Origin: Turnera subulata
Taxonomy: Eukaryota; Streptophyta; Magnoliopsida; Malpighiales; Passifloraceae
Reading direction: 5' to 3'
Length of the DNA: 64,000 nucleotides
NCBI GenBank assembly: GCA_028386065.3
Contig: JAKUCV010003224.1
Location: 16,876-80,875, forward strand
The notes beneath the pieces are model-generated. The model had not been told where the DNA came from. It ran no database searches and worked only from the letters and a program-made list of their open reading frames with translations. Both the position numbers and the translations under genes were made by a program. Each line of letters starts with the position of its first letter. The first letter of the stretch is position 1. Shown piece by piece: positions 58,073 through 64,000 of the stretch.

Positions 58073-58579
58073 TGTTATAAATAAATTATGGTGAATGTCA
58101 TTGTTACCATCCAGTAAAACTCATTTTTACCATATCCGAATTTACCCCCGGTAAATACTTTACCCATACACCAAACTTCTATTTGGAATTATCTCTTTGG
58201 CTAATTACCCTCCATAATTCCATTTGTCATAATCCTAATATCATCTTCCTTTACCTAACATCCCTTTGATTTTATCCTTTTAAATTAATCATACTTATTT
58301 ATTTTTATCCTCCTATTTCCAATTATAAATACTCCTTCATTCCTTCACTTTCATATACTTACATCCTACCATAAGATTACCCTCTTCATTTCCATACACA
58401 TACACCTCTCCTCTCCATCTCCCTTCATCTACATTTTATTAATCTTCATTATTACTATTACTATAAAAGTTGTATTATTACTATTAATGGTGTATTACTT
58501 CCATCAAGGTTAGATTATTACCTTGATCAAGCTTGTATCATTCCATCAAGAAGTGAATTTCTCCCCAAATTTTATAACA
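58073..58579 (+). mobile_element. Copia-3 5' LTR (507 bp)
   Basis: Starts TGTTATAAATAAATT and ends TTTTATAACA, an inverted-end pair. The same sequence restarts at 63622. It is followed by CGTTATCAGCACGAG, the primer-site sequence common to one large group of plant copia elements. Confidence 0.93.
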
Positions 58580-61500
58580 CGTTATCAGCACGAGTCTCTA
58601 CTCTATTAAGGTATTTATTTCTAAAACTTTTCTTATTACTACTTTCATCCTTTCTATATATGTTATATATTCTTTATTATTATGCTATTACTATTGCTGA
58701 AAAATTTATCGAGTAAGCGTATATATATTATATATTCTTTACTATTATGCCATTATTATTGCTGAAAGATTTATCGAGTAAGCGTATATATTATATATTC
58801 TTTATTATTATGTTATTAATATTGTTGAAAGATTTATCGAGTAAGCGTATACATGTATTACATATTCTTTACTGGTATTCTATTAATATTGCTGAAAGAT
58901 TTATCGAGTAAGCATATATTTATTATTTATTCCATATTATTATTGTTCTACTACTCTTTATTACATGTTTTATATTTTTTGATATTATTTCATTATTGTT
59001 ATCATGGTCAATATTTCAAAACTTGAATTTGAGGCCTTGACATTTCCGGAAGAAATTTGTCATGAGCACTAGATGCTGAAGTGTACTTAAATGTTAATGG
59101 TATAAGAGACACCGTAAAAGAAAGAATCAAATCTTCATGCCAGTCTAAGGACTGGATATCTTAATGTCAAAGGTCCTGCAGATCTTTGAGGAAAATTGAA
59201 GAAAAATATACCCACCAGAAGATGGATATTGTTCTTGCTTACCCTGAAGGCGCAAGTCATTTTTTTTATTATTGAAAGCTTTTTTTTATGTCCTGTTTAA
59301 TTATTATTTGTTATATTCTATTTTATTATGTTTACTTTACTGTTATTGTAATCGTTTGTAGAATAACGGCTCAGGCATTTGTCCTGGAGACAATGCAAGT
59401 TGACATCCAAGGGGGAGAGTTATATGTGTGGATGTCAACTATTTTACATAACATGTACGATCTCAAAAATGAGAAAAAGATTTATACGCTCCAGAAGAGC
59501 ATAAGTTTGAATATGTTCTTGAAAAACGCATACTTTACTATGATCTAGAAGATCATATATTTACGCTCTGGAAGAGCAAATACTCTTGAAAAGTACAGAA
59601 ACTCCCACTTACAGTAATAAAAGAAATTATTATGGATCCCGTCAGATTGACTCTGCTCTATTCCCTGAAGCGAATAAGACAGTATAATTAATTGTGCTTG
59701 TGGCCGCGAATGAGATTGTAATGGCAAGGCTAAAGGAAAACATGCATATTATTATAGCATAATGGATCCATAACTGGAGAACATTCACAAGAGGAATTGT
59801 TCTCATACATAAGTTGAAATAAATATTTATCTGTTGGGTACAACATTGACTCTAAAACTCTGAGCCTCGTTGTTGATGTTGACCCTAACACTGTCGTTCC
59901 AGGAGAACCACATTCCACTCATATTGTTTTCCCCAAGTATCTCAAACCGATTCGTTGCAGGAAAACAGAGTGGGATTACACCATGATTTTCTCCTGCTTG
60001 CCACAAAGTCTCAGTAATTAGTACCATGTTGGGCTTGTACTGATTCTTTAGATTCCTTAAGGTATGCACAAAATCTTGGGACCTTCTTGCTCCACCCCTA
60101 CAATTCCATAGTAGAAGTCGTACCTTAGGCCATGTAGGTGGTAACCCAGTCATCCTGGGGACGCTCCGAGCCATCATGGAAACCTGATAATAACTGCTTT
60201 GATTTAAAATTTGACATGAAGGCTCTAGCTGAAATTCCTGCAGTCTATTAGATATGAAAAACATAATAGAGTTAGCCGAGCCACAAAATGAAGCCCTTAG
60301 ATTGCTTTAGTCCTCTAGGAAGAATGTTTCTTCCGTAGGAGTTACAAAGAACCTAGACGAATAAAGTTCATCAACAAACACTAAACGAGTAATTCTCGCC
60401 AAGATTATTTGGTAATTCCTCTTGCTGCTCGTTCACCATGCTATAAGCTAACCTATTCCTTCTTCCTAGAGAGGCACCCTCAACAAAGAAAACAGTAGCT
60501 GGGGAAGGCATTTTTCTTGTCTTGTTGAGTTTTCTGAGTTTTCTGCATCTTCCTGTCTCAACCGCCTCCCCTTCTTATAGTCTGAGATTAGACAGCTAGG
60601 TGTCAGTTTTTCAAATGTGGACCCTTTATCTGTCTCCGAAAAGATCCAGAAGATTTTTCGGTAATTAAAAACTTTGCATTATTTGTCAGTAAACTCCAAA
60701 GCTTTTCAATCTTCGAAGTTTTGCTTTTGGAAAAGTTTGCCACTACTTTCATTGTTGCTCAATAATTCTGATCTTTTTCGACATGAGTGGCAGAAATAAG
60801 CCTAAAACTGGCACACGTATTGCAGCCTGAAGCTAGCAATTGAGTAGCTGAAACTTACCATATCTAGCCAGAAGCCGAAATGCATTAGCCTGAAGCTAAC
60901 AATTTTAAGTGTTTAAATACACAGTTTGCACAGCCGAAGTTGAGATCAACTAGAAGTTGATTATTGGATATCTTGTTTGGCATGACCGGTTGGGTCATCC
61001 CGGATCAATAATGATGCACGACATTTATTCTTGGTTATTCATTGAAAAACCAGAAATTTTTACAATCAATGAATTTCCATGTGTTAGTTTGCTGCGAAAA
61101 TTAATTGTTTGGCCTTCCTAAGATGAGGTTGGCCTAGAATCACCAGCAATTTTAGGAATAATTCAGGGACATGTACGCGGACTGATAAATCTACCGTGTT
61201 GACCATCTAGGTAATTTTTTTTTATGATGCATCGACTAGATGGTCTATTGTGTGATGCAAGTTGGCATTGTGCGCACTTATTTTAATGATTAAGCCACTT
61301 GCAGCTACAGATCCCTACTTATATTATTAGACTATATGTCTAAATAATGCTGGTATATTTCTTTAATAGAAAATGTATATCATTGGAAATAAACGCAAAC
61401 AGATCTGGGGGGATATTGACAATTAATTGCAGGACCATTGTTAATGAAATATTACTGTTTGAGAAAATGGTATTTTACATGCAGCAGCACTTGTGTGCAT

Positions 61501-63621
61501 CAAGCCAACAAGTTATCATAATGTTCCCCCATTTAATTGGTTTATGGTTACGAACCTAGTAACTCCCATCTTCGGACCATTGGTTATACAATATATAATG
61601 CTCCACCACAGCATAGTAAAATTGGTCCTGAAAGAAGACTGGGAATATATGTTGTGTATGTTGGGTATGTTGGTTATTAACTTGATGATAGAGTTTACCC
61701 AATATAAGGGGAAGAAGATAAGCAGCTGGATCAAGAGTTTATTGAAATACATATCAATATCTAGTTTTGATCCTCAAATGAATTCGTATGAACCTGAAGT
61801 TCAGAAGATGATTCATTTGCAAAGTATTTTGTTAGTTGCCAGACACATAAAGTGACCAAATCTTATATACCAGCTGCAAATGCTTCTGTTCAAATTAATA
61901 TTCCAGAAGGAAAAGTATAATATGCAAATGAATCCAAAGTATGCCAGAAGCTCAGAATATGCTCGGTTCCAAAGAAAAATTTTCGATAGAGAAAAAAGGA
62001 GCAAAGAGATAAGATGGCCCCAGTAAGAAAATGAGGCCTCCAGTAGAGGTTCATATTAAAAGTCCTCAAGAAGAGGAAAATCCTCCAGAAGAGGCCCCTG
62101 ACACAATTGATAAAAGTTCCAGAAGTAACTCAGGTACCTGAAATAAATGAGTATGATGAGATCTCAATTACAGTGTCAGGAATAAGATGGAACCGACGTG
62201 AAATAACCGTCGACGGAATACTTGTTTTATTTATAATATAGCGCCAAATAAAATGAGGATCATGAACCTACATCTAGTGGTCAATGTAGGCGTAGAATGA
62301 TTGGCCAAATTGAGAAACATTATTAAGGCTGTGTTAGACTCGCTAGTGAAGTGAGATATTTTTCGGACCTGTAGTCCGTACACCAGATGGTGTAGAACCA
62401 GTCGATTGAAAAATGGGTATTTGTGCAAAAAGGAAATCATAATAGAGAAATTCAAAGCACGGCTTATCGCACAAGGTTTTACCCAAACGACTTGGTATTA
62501 ATTGTGAGGAGATATACTCCCTTGTGGTGGATGCAATTATTTTGATATGTCTGGCATTGTATGAAAAATAGAAATGCATCTAATGGATGCTCTTACGGTC
62601 TATATTTTTATGGATCCATAAGTCATGACATATACATGAAGATCCCTGAAGGATCCAAGTTGCCTGAAGCAACAAATTCCCGGGAATATACAAAATTAAG
62701 TTGGTCTTCGTATGGTTTGAACCAATTTGGGTATTTATAATGATTCTTGCATATATGCTCTATGTGTTTTACTTAATTAGTTCATGTGTGAATTAATTAT
62801 TATCGTTATTGATAATTAATGATTTAGATGTTATTATTGATCTAAACATTATTGGAACTCTTGAAGAAGATTCCAAATGCCGTGTTATGTTTCAAGAAAG
62901 AATTGGAGATGAAAAAAATCTCATAAAAGAATCAGATTGGTCCTGAAGTACCCTGGCAATATAAAGCCTGAAGCTTTGCCATAAACTTGTTAGCAAAATA
63001 TCACTTTGCTCTAATTTCATAAAGCCTGAAGCTCTCTATTATCTTGAAGTATAATGGACATATAATTATTTTAACTTTGTAAGTCCAAGGAGAATATAGT
63101 TTGTTTTGCAGAAACAGGTCATATATTTGATCCATATAAAGAACAAAGCAGAAACCTGAAGTATCATTGCAAGCACAAAACGCTACCAATAATGTAGAAG
63201 TCGTTGTTATACATGAAGCTAGTCGTGGAAGTGCTTGGCTAAGTTCGAAGATGCTGCAAACTCAAGATACATATGGATAAGATTTCAAGGAAGATGCTCC
63301 AATAACAAATTATGAAAATAATGCTGCCTGCATTGCCCAATTGAAGGGAGGATACATCAAGAATCATTTAAGTAACAATCTGACAGATATATTTACAAAA
63401 TCAGTTCCTACTACAACTTTTGAAGAATTGATGAGGAGGATTGGTTTATGGAGGATTCGAGATATCAAGGGATGCCAAAATCAGGGGGAGTAGAATACGC
63501 ACTGCACTCTTTTTACCTTCACAAAGTTTTTGTCCCACTGGGTTTTTCTTGGTAAGGTTTTTAACGAGGCAGTACTTCCTAAGCGTATTTTATCTAAGAG
63601 GCAATGACATTCAAGGGGGAG
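58580..63621 (+). pseudogene. Copia-3 internal region, heavily decayed
   Basis: Recognisable pieces in order: Gag start MVNISKLEFEALTFPEE (about 59004) with stops soon after; Gag-pre-integrase HDRLGHPGSI-like sequence (about 60980); integrase zinc region (about 61090); RT (EDHEPTSSGQ, KWVFVQKG, DIYMKIPEGSK; about 62240-62670); RNase H (HEASRGSAWL, ENNAACIAQLKGGYIKNHL, LTDIFTKSVPTTTFEEL; about 63215-63450); and a polypurine tract TCAAGGGGGAG (63611-63621). Stops and frame changes occur throughout, so no protein of useful length is possible. A LINE fragment interrupts it at about 59827-60540. Confidence 0.85.
59827..60540 (-). pseudogene. LINE-G fragment: end of ORF1 and start of endonuclease
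   Basis: The minus strand encodes LLLWNCRGGARRSQDFVHTL, NMVLITETLW and WFSWNDSVRVN, the N-terminal part of a LINE endonuclease. Upstream, VEGASLGRRNRLAYSMVNEQ is probably the end of ORF1. No RT, tail or target duplication found. It sits inside copia-3. Confidence 0.75.
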
Positions 63622-64000
63622 TGTTATAAATAAATTATAGTGAATGTCATTGTTACCATCCAGTAAAACTCATTTTTACCATACCCGAATTTACCCTCGG
63701 TAAATACTTTACCCATACACCAAACTTCTACTTGGAATTATCTCCTTGGCTAATTACCCTCCATAATTCCATTTGTCATAATCCTAATATCATCTTCCTT
63801 TACCTAACATCCCTTTGATTTTATCCTTTTAAATTAATCATACTTATTTGTTTTTATCCTCCTATTTCCAATTATAAATACCCCTTTCATTCCCTCACTT
63901 CCATATACTTACATCCTACCATAAGATTACCCTCTTCATTTCCATATACATACACCTCTTCTCTCCATCTCCCTTCATCTATATTTTATTAATCTTCATT
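63622..64000 (+). mobile_element. Copia-3 3' LTR, cut by window edge
   Basis: Directly repeats 58073-58450 with 13 substitutions, all transitions, and one 1-bp indel over about 378 bp. It begins right after the polypurine tract and should end about 128 bp beyond the window. Confidence 0.95.

Noticed and set aside
1..64000. Integrated virus, organelle insert, rRNA or defence system
   Set aside because: No movement protein, pararetroviral, plastid, mitochondrial, ribosomal or NLR/kinase signatures were seen in any frame I read.

Overview
The window is nuclear DNA from a higher plant, probably a eudicot. The signs are CYP71-type cytochrome P450 genes with one phase-0 intron, Ty1/copia and Ty3/gypsy elements, L1-type LINEs whose first ORF carries DUF4283 and a CCHC knuckle, tRNA-derived SINEs and hAT-type MITEs. 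I cannot name the species. No bacterial, organellar, rRNA, tRNA or CRISPR locus was seen. The only host genes I can support are three related P450 copies: one apparently intact (32570-34266), one with a single frameshift (52381-54199) and one short 3' fragment (38284-38633). Nearly everything else is transposable element or its debris.

1-13640 is a stack of nested insertions. A LINE on the minus strand (LINE-A) was hit by a 635-bp hAT MITE (11211-11845), by a gypsy solo LTR (3941-8086, itself hit by LINE-B on the plus strand), and by a Sirevirus-like copia element that runs off the left edge. That copia LTR (1989-3706) contains an array of 22 copies of the palindrome AACATCGATGTT arranged as 11 pairs. 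14917-22168 is a decayed gypsy element on the minus strand with its 5' LTR; another element's solo LTR (15587-16997) splits its RNase H region, and its 3' end is lost.

22169-34266 (copy A) and 40797-54199 (copy B) are two copies of one segmental duplication: several kb of shared upstream sequence plus one P450 gene each. After the duplication, A gained two hAT MITEs, a 3.15-kb gypsy solo LTR and a SINE. B gained two LINEs, two SINEs and an expanded AAT microsatellite, and its promoter region became duplicated around about 1.1 kb of extra DNA. For most of these the other copy gives the empty site. Between A and B lie LINE and copia fragments, the P450 fragment fused to copia gag sequence, a SINE and a gypsy gag relic. 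54200-58072 is AT-rich with one perfect SINE and a duplicated, possibly transcribed non-coding unit. 58073 to the right edge is a copia element with 3.4% diverged LTRs but a ruined coding region.

The most unusual structure is the paired-palindrome array in the left copia LTR; a second, unrelated palindrome array lies in the gypsy solo LTR at 30755-31136. I found no complete undescribed gene system.
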